Assembly: GCA_002286715.1 (NCBI GenBank)
Contig: NSJX01000006.1
Coordinates: 868,001 to 932,000 of the forward strand
Direction of reading: 5' to 3'
Length of the DNA: 64,000 nucleotides
Origin: Dentipellis sp. KUC8613
Taxonomy: Eukaryota > Basidiomycota > Agaricomycetes > Russulales > Hericiaceae
Below the pieces are notes generated by a model. The model saw nothing but the letters and a program-made list of their open reading frames with translations, did not search any database and was not told where the DNA came from. Below, piece by piece: positions 10,487 through 22,471 of this stretch (position 1 is its first letter; every line of letters begins with the position of its first letter). A program made the translations under genes and the position numbers.

Positions 10487-12089
10487 CCATAGAGCGTGTT
10501 TGTACCGGCCGGGCGGAGGTCCAGTATCGTGCGCCTGCACACCAACACAAAGCCTATGGAGCTCACGGTGTATGGCGCCGTCGTGAACTTGGCTGTAGGA
10601 CTTTGGTAAAAGCAGAGTGAAAGACAAGCGTCGGGGAGCGCGAAGTCGACAGCACTCGGGTCGTCGGCCTCTCTTCTCTCCGCCCAAGTCGCCTGCCTTA
10701 TCCGGTACTCTCCCCGCTTCGCTCTCACGGCTCTTTCCGCGTCCCTTCAGACGTCTGTCTCTTCTTCCACCTAGAGCACGCTCACCACCAATAAAATCAT
10801 AGCGAAAAGACCTGCTGACCTTTTTACTCGATTGTCTCGTTCGTATTGGCTCCGCTCGGACTCGATGTGATTCAACGCCACCCTTGGTGGCTCATGTATG
10901 TCCGTCCAGGGATGAAATGAGTACCTGGCCGCGCTTCACCGAACCACACGTTGAATTACTCGAGATCATGCAACATCGACACAGCTACATATTAACAGTA
11001 TGACCATGGGTTTGCGAGCGCTGTATCAACGGTTGTCGCCAGCATCCGACATCCGACATCTTCGGAGCGTTCGCAGACAAGTCATAGGTGAGTGTGTCTA
11101 CTCAATTAACGATAATAATAGGCTCGCTAGATCGGCCGCTCCCACCCTGCAAAACTCTTGGGGGATCGCGTCAACCATCAGGTAGTGGTCTGACTGCGGT
11201 GTTTGCCACTTGGAAAGACGGCGTTTGCAGGGTGAAGTAGCTCTCCACGCTCTTTATCTGCGAAGGGATTACAAAGCGCCGTTGATCGCTGGTCTGTCGC
11301 AGCCCTGAGTGTAAGCGGGGCCCGGATAGAACACCGCGAGCGCTTGGCATCGTGCATCCGGCAGGGAAACTGACGACGTGGAAGTCACTGAACAGCCTGA
11401 ACCCCACTGCACGTCCGTTGATAAAGAGCGGTTAGGGTTAATGGACCTCGGAAGGTCACAGCATCATGAACAATGGGTCACCCTCGCGCGTATAGACAGC
11501 GAGCACGATCGAGGGAAAGTGTCAGCGACATACGGAGTGTTTTGGGCAGCACGGATTGGCCGGGAAAGATGAACGTTGAACGGGGAAACAAGCAACCTGG
11601 GACCAGGCATCCGGCTACCGAGGCGATTAGATAACGGCTAGCGCATGCGGTCTGTTGTTGGATCGTACACTTTTCCTGTACACTGCATAACACTCTGCGG
11701 GTCTGCGATGGGACGCGTTGTGGCGTCTGATACTGTGCGTGGCCACCGCGCAGGCCAGGTTTGACACATGTTCGGTTGCGTGTGTTCGGCTGCGCGACAA
11801 AATATCGACTCATGAAACGAGGTTAGTCAATGACTCACTGCCGGATGTAGGCTGGTCTGATCGGCGTTAGGTCGGCGAAGAGACTAAAAAGGAACATTCG
11901 GGGGTAAAAATTATCGGAGATCGGCGTTGAGGGAGTGTTAACGCCTACGAAACGGATCCGGAGGCGCCGTCAGCGGCTGAGTGGGCAGCCTGGCCACTTC
12001 CCAAGAACTTGTGAGCGTGTATATATACTCTTATCCTCTCATGCAGCGCTCTCCCCCCCACTCTCCCCTCTACGCTTTCCTGTCCTGCC
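10487..12089. other. Intergenic region upstream of carrier and ABC transporter
   Basis: About 1.6 kb separates two divergent genes. No ORF with a recognisable protein or plausible splice chain was seen. The right end should contain the ABC gene's promoter (TATA-like run at 12020-12027). Confidence 0.5.
12020..12027 (+). promoter_or_regulatory. TATA box of the PDR ABC gene
   Basis: TATATATA lies 63-70 bases upstream of the ATG and is followed by a pyrimidine-rich leader, as expected for a strong fungal promoter. Confidence 0.5.
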
Positions 12090-15000
12090 ATGACCGGGCA
12101 CACTCAAGTCGGGTCCGACCCGCCCAAACATGCGGAGCCGTCCATTGACCCCCATGCAGGTGTCAACATCCAGGAGGCTGAGAATGAGTTCTATACCCTC
12201 TCCCGCCAATTAACACAGGCAACTGCTGTGTCCGGCATTAGTTTCCAGAGAACTCGTGGCGTTACAGATGGCTCCGAGAAGAGCATCGAGAAGGCCGACG
12301 CCGAAAAGGGCGAGTTCGGCGAAGCCGAGCCATTCGACCTCCGGGAGTACCTTTCATCGTCTAACGAAGCGAACGAGGCCGCTGGCATCAAGCACAAGCA
12401 CGTTGGTGTCAGTTGGGAGAACCTTGAAGTGAAAGTTCCCGGTGGTTTCGACTCTAAGGTGCGTGTCGCCTTCCTGCGTGATTCATCCTAAGCTCACACC
12501 GACGCGCGACCGCAGCTGTATGTCAGGACGTTTGGAGGTAAGCTGAAGTCGCGCAGTCGATTGCGCGTCCCCCGCTGACTCTCGCGCAGACGAGGTCTGG
12601 CAGTTCTGGATCATGCCCTTCTTTACACTGTGGGCATGGATTAAAGCCTTGCTTCCCGCCAAAGAAAACCAAATGCCCACTCGGACAATCCTGCACAAGT
12701 GAGTTGTGAGTTTCTGTTCGCGGGAGTCGTTCTGAGATCCCGCTTAGGTCTTCTGGCGTTCTCCGGCCAGGAGAGATGTGTCTCGTCCTCGGTACACCCG
12801 GTTCTGGATGCTCTACGTTCCTGAAGACCATCGCCAACGAGCGCGGCGCATTCCACAGTGTCGAGGGCGATGTCCGGTATGCCGGCATCGACGCGACCGA
12901 GATGGCGAAAACGTACAAGGGCGAGCTGGTGTACAACGCGGAAGGTAAGTGACGCGCCGGATGCCCGATAATGGCCTTTGAGCTAATTTCGTACGTATAG
13001 ACGATATCCACGTCCCCACGCTCACCGTCGGGCAGACTTTGAATTTCGCTCTCTCGACGAAGACCCCCGGTCCCAATGGGCGCGCGCCCGGCGTGTCTCG
13101 CAAGGAATTCAACTCATCGGTCAAGAACATGCTTCTTCGCATGCTGAACATTTCGCACACGGAGGGCACTCTTGTCGGTGACGAATTCGTCCGCGGAGTA
13201 TCCGGCGGTGAGCGCAAGCGTGTCAGTATCGCCGAAATGATGTGCACGCGCGCACGTGTTCAGTGCTGGGACAATTCCTCGCGTGGTTTGGATGCTTCTA
13301 CTGCTCTCGATTTCGTGAAGTCCCTTCGTGTCATGACGGACGTTCTCGGTCAGACCACGTTTGTCACGCTGTAAGAGATTTGCTATCCTGTCTCGCCATC
13401 ATTTTCGCTCATTGGACGTAGTTATCAAGCTGGCGAGGGTATCTACGAGCTCTTCGACAAGGTTATGGTTATCGATCAAGGACGTCAGGTGTATTACGGC
13501 CGACCCACGGAGGCCCGCGCTTGGTTCGAAGGCCTCGGGTACAAGTCTCTTCCGCGTCAAAGCACCCCCGACTACCTTACTGGTTGCACCGACCCTAACG
13601 AGCGTCAATTTGCTCCTGGCCGTACGGAACACGATGTCCCTTGCTCCCCCGAGACCCTCGAGGCAGCGTACCTTTCGTCTCAGACTTTCCAGGCCGTTCA
13701 CCAGGACCTCACGAGCTACAATGCGCTTATGGAGACCGAGAAGGCCGACCAGATTGCGTTCCGCGAGGCCGTCGCGAATGACAAGAAGCGCGGTGTGTCT
13801 AGGAAATCCCCGTACACCCTCGGACTCCTTGATCAGGTCATGGCACTCAGTCGCCGACAGTTCCAGACGAGGTTGCAAGATCGTTTCCAGATTTACACGA
13901 GTTTCACTCTGTCTTGGGTACGTCGCTGCGGTGTTCGCCTCGAGCATGGCATTGACGATATTCCATTCAGGCTCTCGCTCTCGTGATCGGAGGTGCCTTT
14001 TACAACCTGCCGCCGACCTCAGCTGGTGCCTTCACCCGTGGTAGTGTGATCTTCTCTGCCATGTTGACGTCTTCATTCGATACGTTCGGAGAGCTGGCCA
14101 CCCAGCTGCTCGGTCGCCCCCTCATCAGGAAACAGGTATGCACTTTCTCTATCCCTGTGCCTCGTTCATCGGTTAACGGTCCTTTCCCCAGACTGGTTAT
14201 GGATTCTACCGTCCCGCCGCTATTCAGATCGCAAACACGGTTGCCGACCTTCCTTTCTCAGCAATCCGTATCCTGATGTACGACATCATCATCTACTTCA
14301 TGGCTGGCCTGTCGAGATCGTCCGCTGGTGGTTTCTTCACGTTCCACTTGTTGAACTACATGGCGTTCCTGGCCATGCAGGGCTTCTTCCGTTCCATTGG
14401 TCTCTTGTGCGCCGACTTCAACACCGCGCTGCGGACGGCCGTCGTGTTCTTCCCGAACTTCGTCATCTACGTCGGCTACATGATTCCTGTCACGCAGATG
14501 AAGCGCTGGCTGTTCTGGATCGTGAGTATATGCATGGTCCCTGGTCCCTTTCCTCGAAGCTGATTTGTTGCCCCAGTTCTACATCAACCCTCTCGCTTTT
14601 GGTAGGCTTCATTCGCATGTGTCATTGTATCATACTTATCGCGAACGGTAGCCTGGTCTGCTTGCATGGAGAACGAGTTCATGCGTGTCACAGTACGTCT
14701 CGCGCCCCTCAGCGATCCGCACTAACCCGAACTAACTGCGTCTTCCATTATAGCTGGAGTGCGATGGTGCCTACGTCGTTCCCCGCAACGGTAATGGCGC
14801 GACCAAGTACCCGTATGCGTCTTCACTGCTACTACATTTGACTGGCAAAATATCTGACTACGGCCCTCAGGAACACCCTCGGGCCCAACCAGGTCTGCAC
14901 GCTGCCCGGATCGTCATCTGGTAGCCCCACAGTCCCCGGCAGGAACTACATCGACACTGGCTATAACCTCGAGACGGCCGACCTGTGGCGCCGCAACTTC

Positions 15001-17787
15001 CTCGTTATGTGCGGTTTCACGCTGGCGTTCTGGCTGCTGCAGACCCTGCTCATCGAGTGGTACCCGGTACGCCTCAGTTCGCTACTTCTATTTCGCACTC
15101 CCACTCACGCGACCACAGCAATTCGCCGGTGGCATGTCCGTCAGCTTCTTCGCCCGCGAGAACGCGGAGAGGAAGAAGCTCAACGAGGCGCTCCGCGACC
15201 GGAAGATCAAGAAGGCCGAGAGCGAGCGACTCGAGAAGGCCCGTGCCATGGAGGGTACGAAGACCAAGAGGGATCCGTAAGTGCTATTCCACTTCATCCA
15301 GCATGTCAGTAGCTGATGCTTGGGACAAAGTGATGCATATGCCGAACGCAAGACCTTTACGTGGGAGAAGCTCGACTACTTCGTCCCTGTTCCCGGTGGG
15401 ACGAGGCAGCTCCTCAACAACGTCTACGGTTACGTCAAGCCTGGCACCCTGACCGCTTTGATGGGTGCCTCCGGTGCTGGCAAAACGACTTGCTTGGACG
15501 TTCTCGCGCAAAGGAAGAACATCGGTGTCGTTTCAGGTGATATCTTCGTTGACGGACGCCCTCTCGACGGTGACTTCGCTCGTGGTACTGCATATGGTGA
15601 GTACCAAATGCCCAGGGCTTTATGGCCACCGCTAATATGTAAGCAATAGCCGAACAGATGGACGTGCACGAGCCAACCGCAACCGTCCGTGAGGCCATGC
15701 GCTTCTCCGCGTACCTGCGCCAGCCTGCCCACGTTTCTAAGGAAGAAAAGGATGCCTACGTCGAGGACATGATCGAGCTTCTCGAACTGCAGGAACTCGC
15801 CGACGCGATCGTCTGGAGTCTCGGCGTCGAGGCACGCAAGCGCCTCACCATCGGTGTGGAGCTCGCCAGCAAGCCCGAGCTGCTCCTCTTCCTCGACGAG
15901 CCGACCTCCGGTCTCGATGCGCAGAGCGCCTGGAACTTGGTTCGTTTCCTCCGCAAGCTCGCCGACAGCGGCCAGGCCATCCTCTGCACGATCCACCAGC
16001 CTTCGTCCCTCCTGTTCGAGAGTTTCGACCGTCTGCTCCTGCTTGGCCGTGGCGGCAACACGATCTACTTCGGCGACATCGGCGAGGACTCGTCGGTCAT
16101 GCGCGATTACTTTGCGCGCAATGGCGCCGTGTGCCCTGGCAACGTCAACCCCGCGGAGTACATGTTGGAGGCCATCGGTGCCGGTGTCACGCCCAGGATT
16201 GGTCCGAAGGATTGGAAGGACATCTGGCTGGAGTCTCCGGAATGCCAGAAGGTGAAGAAGGAGATCGAGGACATCAAGGCTAAGGCTCTAGCTAAGGGTG
16301 AACAAGGCAGCAAGAAGCACTCCATGTGTATGTGTACTCCCTATTATCGGAATTGGCGTGGTCGGCTAACTGGCGTTGTGTAGATGCGACGCCGTTCCTC
16401 TACCAGCTGCAGATTGTCGTGTCTCGTAACTTCCGTGCCCTCTGGCGTTCGCCCGAATACGTCTTCACCCGTCTCTTCTCGCATCTCATCGTCTCGCTCC
16501 TGGTGTCCCTTCCTTTCCTGCAACTCGGCAACAGCGCACAGGACCTGCAGTATCGCGTGTTCGGAATGTAAGTCCCCTCGAGATTACTTGAGAAATGTCT
16601 TGTGTGCTCATTATCTGTCACAGCTTCTTCGCCAGTATCTTGCCCGGTCTCGTCATTCCGCAGTTGATGCCCATCTTCATCTACAACCGAAGTGAGTACA
16701 ATGGCGAATATGAAATCATGAGGTCTTACTGACAATTACTCTTCCAGGGACGTTTATTCGAGGTTCGTTTGACAAGCTTGGTTTTCCCTGAATGGTTGGC
16801 TGACTTTCATCGCAGAGGCATCCAGTCGGATCTACTCGCCTTACGTGTTCGCCATCGGACAGCTCCTCGGCGAGATCCCGTACTCAGTTCTCTGCGCCAT
16901 TCTGTACTGGGTGCTCATGGTCTACCCCATGGGCTTCGGTAAGGGTGCCGCTGGCACGAACGGAACCGGATTCCAGCTGCTCGTCGTGCTCGTCACGGAG
17001 CTGTTCGCTGTGTCCCTCGGCCAGCTCATCGCGTCGATCTCGCCCAGTGTTCAGGTCAGTGCGACGCTCGCTCTGGATATCGTTAGATATTGATAGATCG
17101 TGGACAGATCTCGGTGCTGTGGACCCCGCCGTTGTCCGTCATTCTCGGTAACTTCTGTGGTGTCACCATTCCGTACCCCGCTATGGCGCACTTCTTCAAG
17201 TCTTGGCTGTACCAAGTGGATCCGTTCACTCGCATGTTGGCTGCCATGTTGTCCACGGAGCTCCAGTAAGTACCTCAGTCTATGATGCACCGTTCGTCCG
17301 CTCACTGTCTCTGCAGCGGATTGGTGATCAAGTGCCGTCCCGAAGAGTTCTCCGTGTTCCCCCCTCCGGCGAACCAGACCTGTGGCGAGTGGGCGAACGA
17401 GTTCGTCGCTGCCTCCGGAGGTTACCTGGACAACCCCAACGACACTGCGGCCTGCCGCTACTGCCAGTACGCGGTGAGTAGTGCCATGCTTTGCGTCTCC
17501 ATCGTTCGAATATTGATGTGTATATGCGCTTTAGGTCGGCGACGAGTTCTTCCTGCCCTTGAACATTCGTTACGACAACCGGTGGAGAGACGTGTGGGTC
17601 TTCTTCTGCTACTTCGGTAAGAGCATTTCGTTCCTTCTCGTCCGCCCGTTTTCTGACATGACATGTCTTCCTCAGTCTTCAATTTCCTGGCGACCATCCG
17701 TAAGTATTTTCATGTTGTTCATGAATGACACATAGACTGACAATTCCCTCAGTTGCATCTCGCTTCCTCCGCTTTGCGAAGCGGTAG
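12090..17787 (+). CDS. PDR/ABCG-type full-size ABC transporter
   Basis: A plasma-membrane drug or lipid efflux pump of the fungal pleiotropic drug resistance family, with reversed (NBD-TMD)x2 order and about 24 exons. NBD1 has the degenerate Walker [10 protein letters not shown] (Cys for Lys), a normal signature [10 protein letters not shown] and a Walker B ending [14 protein letters not shown]2 has the canonical Walker [10 protein letters not shown], the degenerate signature [12 protein letters not shown] and Walker [11 protein letters not shown]. This alternate degeneracy is the family rule, leaving one canonical site. The membrane halves include YINPLAF and [18 protein letters not shown] in the large extracellular loop, and the gene ends FLRFAKR. 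A 15-nt microexon sits at 16748-16762. The substrate is unknown; azole or plant-compound export is common in the family. Confidence 0.95.
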
Positions 17788-19202
17788 CGACCTCGGATTC
17801 ACCAGCACGATTTGTTTCCGCCATAGATCTCGGAACCACGCAGGACTACGCTCCATCACGTTCTCTTCCCATCACGCAGCATAACCACTGTTATACCTTC
17901 ATGCCCTTACGCATATAATTTTAGACATCCATTGCTCCATCCTATCTAGAGGCGTAGATCCAGTTGTAGACTTCACATGGTCACGATATCTACCGTAGTT
18001 CTTCACGCACGCATCGTCACGCAATAGTATTTCTCATATTCCTGGGCTACCATTTAGTTCTGAATTCAGGTTTTGAGATATATATAGGATATATTTGAGC
18101 CATTTAGAATGACCGGTGTACATGCGAACTTCATTGATTGGGATCCCCACGGGAATACGGGGACCTTTCGAAGTACCGAGGAACGCAGCTAATGGATATT
18201 GCGAGCTGTTTCTCAGGCCTGTGCTGCCAAGTGCAAGGTGCGTCCCAGCCCTGGCAGTCCCGAGTCGCGATATCGATAGTCAACTTACCTTGTTCAATTC
18301 GTTGAAAGCCGCACAACCTCCCGAATGATTAATGTCTATATACGTCGTCGGATGCTTTTGACGGTGACCACCGCGCTGGCGCTAGGGCGTCATGAACGTT
18401 CATGAACTCCCACCATGAATAACAACGGCGCGCTACCCACATGCCCGCGCCCTATGATCAGTTGAATAAAGATGCCCTGCCCGTCGCAGCACGCTGGCAA
18501 GCAATTGCCTTATTTCGTTACCGTTGATCCTGGCACGCGAGTAACATATACTTAGCCCGCTTCTGATCCTTCTCGGCCTCTGCTAATCATGTACAAGAGT
18601 CTAATTTCGAACTACCCCAACATGCGGCAGCCTTCAAAGCCGCCGATGTACAGTATGTAGGGTGTTCTGACGGCATAGCCTACGTCGATCCGCGTCATTG
18701 CAGCATTGCAGATGTGACAAGGCGGAATGTACAGGGAGTCTAGGTTGAGCTAGGTCCCCGTCGCCACGCCACGCCACGCCCCCGCCCCCGCCCGCAGCAT
18801 GTATGGCAGAATATATAGTTTATAGTATTACACAGCGGGTAAGTATCGGCACTAGCTAATGTACAATTACCGCGTTTCGGGATGCATGGCGGGCGCATTG
18901 GCGGACGCGTGTAGTCCTGCGCGGAAGCGAAAAGGGGGGCGAACGTGGACGGGCTCGAGGACGTGTACCGTAGAGATAGCGAGGACATAGGGGTGTTTGT
19001 GTATGTAAATTTGGGTTCGGGGGATAGGCAGCAGGCATTGCGGAAATCGAGATGAAAGAAAAAAAATGGGAGCAGTAAATGGGTAGCGCGCAAAATCAGA
19101 ACGAAGCCGAAGACCGTCGGAGTCGGGTGGCGGGGAAGAGAATGCGGCGGGTGGTGCTGGTGGTGGTACATACATACACTTCGATTTGGTTTACAACAGG
19201 CG

Positions 19203-19262
<60 letters not shown>

Positions 19263-19407
19263 CATGACGAGTCCGTGCTCAATCGCCCAGACCTTTAGCC
19301 CAAGAAGAGAGAAGCGGGAAATGGAAGAGGAAGATGGAAGGGAAGCATAGAACGAAAGCGAGAGAGCCGAACAACAACACACAGGGGACGAACATGATCC
19401 AGCACGT
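17788..19407. other. Intergenic region with microsatellite
   Basis: The left part should be the 3' end of the ABC gene and the right part the 3' end of the minus-strand gene ending at 19408. The only notable structures are a (CAA) microsatellite at 19203-19262 and short CCACG / CCCCGCC tandem words near 18765-18795. No gene seen. Confidence 0.5.
19203..19262. repeat. (CAA)n microsatellite, about 20 units
   Basis: An uninterrupted AAC/CAA trinucleotide run of about 60 bp. It lies 3' of the gene at 19408 on the minus strand, probably in its 3' untranslated region, so it is not read as polyglutamine or polyasparagine. Confidence 0.95.
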
Positions 19408-21374
19408 CTAGGCACCACCCCGCCTGGCACGCTTCCGCGGGCCCGCCTCCGTCTCCGAACGCTCGTCCGAGACGGGGAAGGACTCCGGGCGCGCGCCCCC
19501 CTCCCCTCCACGACCGACATCCGACTCGCGTCCGTCCCGCTCCCGCCGACCCGCGTTCGGGGGCGTTGACGCGCGCGAGGCTGAGACGCGGTAGGAGAGC
19601 CGCCGGCTCTCGTCTCCTTCGCAACCTACCTCCCCTCCGCCGTGCCCCTTCTGCACGCCGCCCTCGCTCCCCGCCTCACTCACCTTGCGCTTCCCGCGCC
19701 GCCGCTTCGCGCCCCCCGCCACCGTCGAGCTCGCCGCGGGCGCCTCGTGCATGTACATCTGCGCCTGGAACGTCGGCGTGTACACCGGGGTGGGGGCGTG
19801 CACCGCGTCCTTGTCCACGCCCTTTGCACCGAAGGGGTCCAGGCTGGCGTGCTTCCCGCGCAGGAACGGCGATGCGCCCGTGCGCCGCTTCACGCTGTCG
19901 ATGAGCTGGTCGAGGCCCTTGCCCGTCACGTTTGGCTCCTGCGGGTCGGGCGGCGGCGAGTCGGTGCTGCCGCTGCCGCTGATCCCGCTGGTGCTGGACA
20001 GGGGGGACGTCAGCGGGGAGAGCGGCGACGAGGGCGACGGCCAGGTATGATAGTTGGGCCCGATGGCCTCCGGCGGGTCCGTGCGCAGGCGCAGGCGCCG
20101 CTCGAGGGCGAGGGCGACCTCGTGCAAGCGGGCGTCGTGCGACGCGAGCACGGAGATGGCCTCTGCGCGGCGGGCCCAGTAGGAGAACTGGGTGTTAGAC
20201 CAGCCCGAGAGCTTCAGGACGGTGGCACGGGTGAGGGTGACGTGCCCGGAGGGGGACCCCTCGTAGGGGTGGGTTAGGGACTTAAAGGGATTGTATGGGT
20301 GTCTGCAGACGCGGGCGCCCGGCGTGACAGGCACGGTCAACGGGGGGCGTGGCGCGAGGCGGGAATACGTACGGGACGTAGATGCGCAGGACCTCTTTGA
20401 CGACCTCGACCTTGACGAGGAACTCGATGGCGTTGGCGCCGCTGCCGCTGCCACGGGCGTCGTGGCCGTCGAGGGCTTTCTTACCGCGGTAGCGCGCCTT
20501 TGTGCCGCCAAGGCGCCGCTCGTAGAGGCGGGCGGCGAATATACGCCACTTGTCTTCGCCGATCTGGTCCTGGAGGAATGCAGCGGCGTACGGGTCTGGT
20601 TCAGACTGATTGGCCTTTGCGCGTTTTGGAAAGCTGTGCGTCTAATATCACACAGGAGACAGGATATCAGCACGTGTTAGTCATCAATATTAGGACTAGG
20701 ATGGGGGCGAGATACGGGCGACGTACGGTAGCGTCGAAGCTCAGCATATGATCGTCGGCCGTCCTGGGCGGGAAGACGGTCGGCATCGAGGCATGCTTTT
20801 GCGGACCAGGGCTGAAGTGAAAGGTGGCCGTGGTCGGAAAGTCCTGCAAGGAGCGGGTGTCGACCGGGGAGTTGCTAGGACTGAGTTGTGGGGCAGGGTC
20901 CAGCAGGCTCCTGACGGACTCGGGGGAGTGCAGCTCGGTGTTTTCGTCATGATAAGGAGAGCCGAGGGTGTTGGACTCTGGCAATAGACCGGCGTCTGTG
21001 ATGGGCATCTCGAGCATATGATGGATGCTGGTGAGGTCAGTCTGGGTGTATGTGTACTGATTACTGGGGACACCCAGGGGATTGTGGATAGGGAGAGATG
21101 CAGAGATAGATTCGTTCATAGGATCAGTGAAGGGATACGAGTAATGAGCCGCAGGCTGGACAGCATAAGGGATAGAAAGAGCGTTGGGGTCATGATGAGG
21201 CTGAGAGCGGAGGTGAGACTGAGAGTGGACAGGAGGGTGGTCGTGAATGGAGGTGGGGAGGTAGGGAGAGATGGAGTGCCAGTCGAAAGAGTTGTCTTGA
21301 AGGGATGGGGGCATGGAGGTGGGAGGCGAGACGAAGGCCTGTGCGGGCAAGGCAAGCGCTCTGCGCCGGTTCAT
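19408..21374 (-). CDS. Conserved-looking protein of unknown function, possibly nuclear
   Basis: Three exons are joined by introns at about 20655-20733 and 20285-20375. The N-terminal third is low-complexity, rich in His, Pro, Ser and Tyr, like a transcription-factor activation region. The central part is ordered: DKWRIFAARLYERRLGGTKARYRG, then IEFLVKVEVVKEVLRIYVPHPYNPFKSL, then GWSNTQFSYWARRAEAISVLASHD. The C-terminus is Ser/Pro-rich and ends in basic clusters (AKRRRGKRK, RKRARRGGA) that look like nuclear-localisation signals. I do not recognise the family. The central block looks structured and probably conserved in Agaricomycetes. The start could also be an upstream in-frame ATG at 21452. 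The gene is divergent from the small coiled-coil gene at 21564. Confidence 0.7.
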
Positions 21375-21563
21375 AAGTAACAACCTAAGCTTTGCAGATG
21401 TGCCTAGCCCTCGGCTTCTCCCTTTAGCTATAGCCACATCCTTTGTCTTCACCTCCCCGTCTACTTACTTACTCCCATCTCTCCTCAATACCGCCCAGTT
21501 ACGTAAATCCAAAGTACTCCAGCTCGGCTCTCTTCATACACGCTCCTTTGTCTCTTTCCCACC

Positions 21564-22088
21564 ATGTCCTCTTCTTCTGCCTCCAAGTACGATCTCTCCT
21601 CCCAACCAAAGTATGTCGATCCAGACACCTCGCTCCGCCGACTCTGATGGACGCGCTGCAGGCCGCGGACCGAGTACGACCACTTGCGCGAGAGCACGAC
21701 GGCATCTGATGACGCAGACGAGACCTCGTCCCTTCCCCCGCTGCCTGAGATCCCGCCCGCCGAGCTCGACCTGACGATCTCGCTCGACAGCATCCTCGGC
21801 GCGACATCCGTCTCGTGAGTGTCCTGTTCGTCGTGACCACACAGCCCCATCTCCCATCTCCCGCCCGTCGCCACGCCTTGGAGCGGACATGGTGACGAAC
21901 GCGTCGACAGATCAGAGAAGGTACAGAAGAGGGCCAGCAACGTGCTGAAGCTCGCAGAGGAGAATGAGAAGCTCAAGCAGGAGCTGCGCGCCATGTCGGA
22001 GCGGCTCGAGGCAGCCGAGAGACGGCGTGCAGAGCTGGACAAGCGTAGACGCGAGGCAGACGGCGACAACGCGGGGTCTGCGCGATGA
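21564..22088 (+). CDS. Small coiled-coil protein, unknown function
   Basis: Three exons (21564-21610, 21662 to about 21817, about 21911-22088) give about 125 residues. The N-terminal half is acidic and Pro-rich (LPPLPEIPPAELDLTISLDSILG). The C-terminal half is a strong heptad-containing helix (VLKLAEENEKLKQELRAMSE) with a basic end, resembling a leucine-zipper without a clear basic region. No family recognised. The intron boundaries (GTATGT...GCAG and GTGAGT...ACAG) are good and the ATG has a favourable ACCATGT context. Confidence 0.72.
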
Positions 22089-22471
22089 GTCGCGACACAC
22101 GGAGATACCAGCCCGGATGGGCAGCGACTAGTGCTAGCCAGTGCTATTGCTTTCGTCTGTTGAGAACACGAATCGTTATACCCTGTGGATGTATAAAACA
22201 AATTCTGGAATATTTTGCTTGAGCTGAACGATGAGCACGCGGACTGAGCGGGAGATGTGACGTGTTTGCGTTTGATAGCCTCTTTAGGCTCCATCATCTT
22301 AAGCCTCCACTCTCTTATTTTTCTCCCACTCGCTCCTTCCTCTTATCCATCGCCATCGCTGCCCAGACCTCCCCATACTCCCCCTTATAACCCCACACAT
22401 CCTTCCGTAAGTGCCCTTCATTCCCCTCTGCCCCCTCACGCCCACTCATGCCCTCCCATCCCCAGCATACC
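22089..22471. other. Spacer and 5' leader of the oxidoreductase gene
   Basis: Contains the 3' end of the coiled-coil gene and a pyrimidine-rich leader. A GTAAGT at about 22407 and a CCCCAG at about 22464 could bound an intron in the 5' untranslated region. Confidence 0.35.

Noticed and set aside
10444..10728. Longer start for the SLC25 carrier
   Set aside because: That frame does not join in phase with the next exon; the ATG at 10486 does and gives MEQDNKAVV.
11431..11440. TTAGGGTTA resembling a telomeric repeat
   Set aside because: Only about one and a half units and no flanking array; expected by chance in 64 kb.
12777..12830. Loss of Walker A lysine in NBD1 as a sign of a dead transporter
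   Set aside because: Cys at this place is the normal state of fungal PDR pumps.
18740..19282. Minus-strand frame with polyvaline encoded by the (CAA) tract
   Set aside because: It is a frame through a microsatellite with no splice logic or family match.
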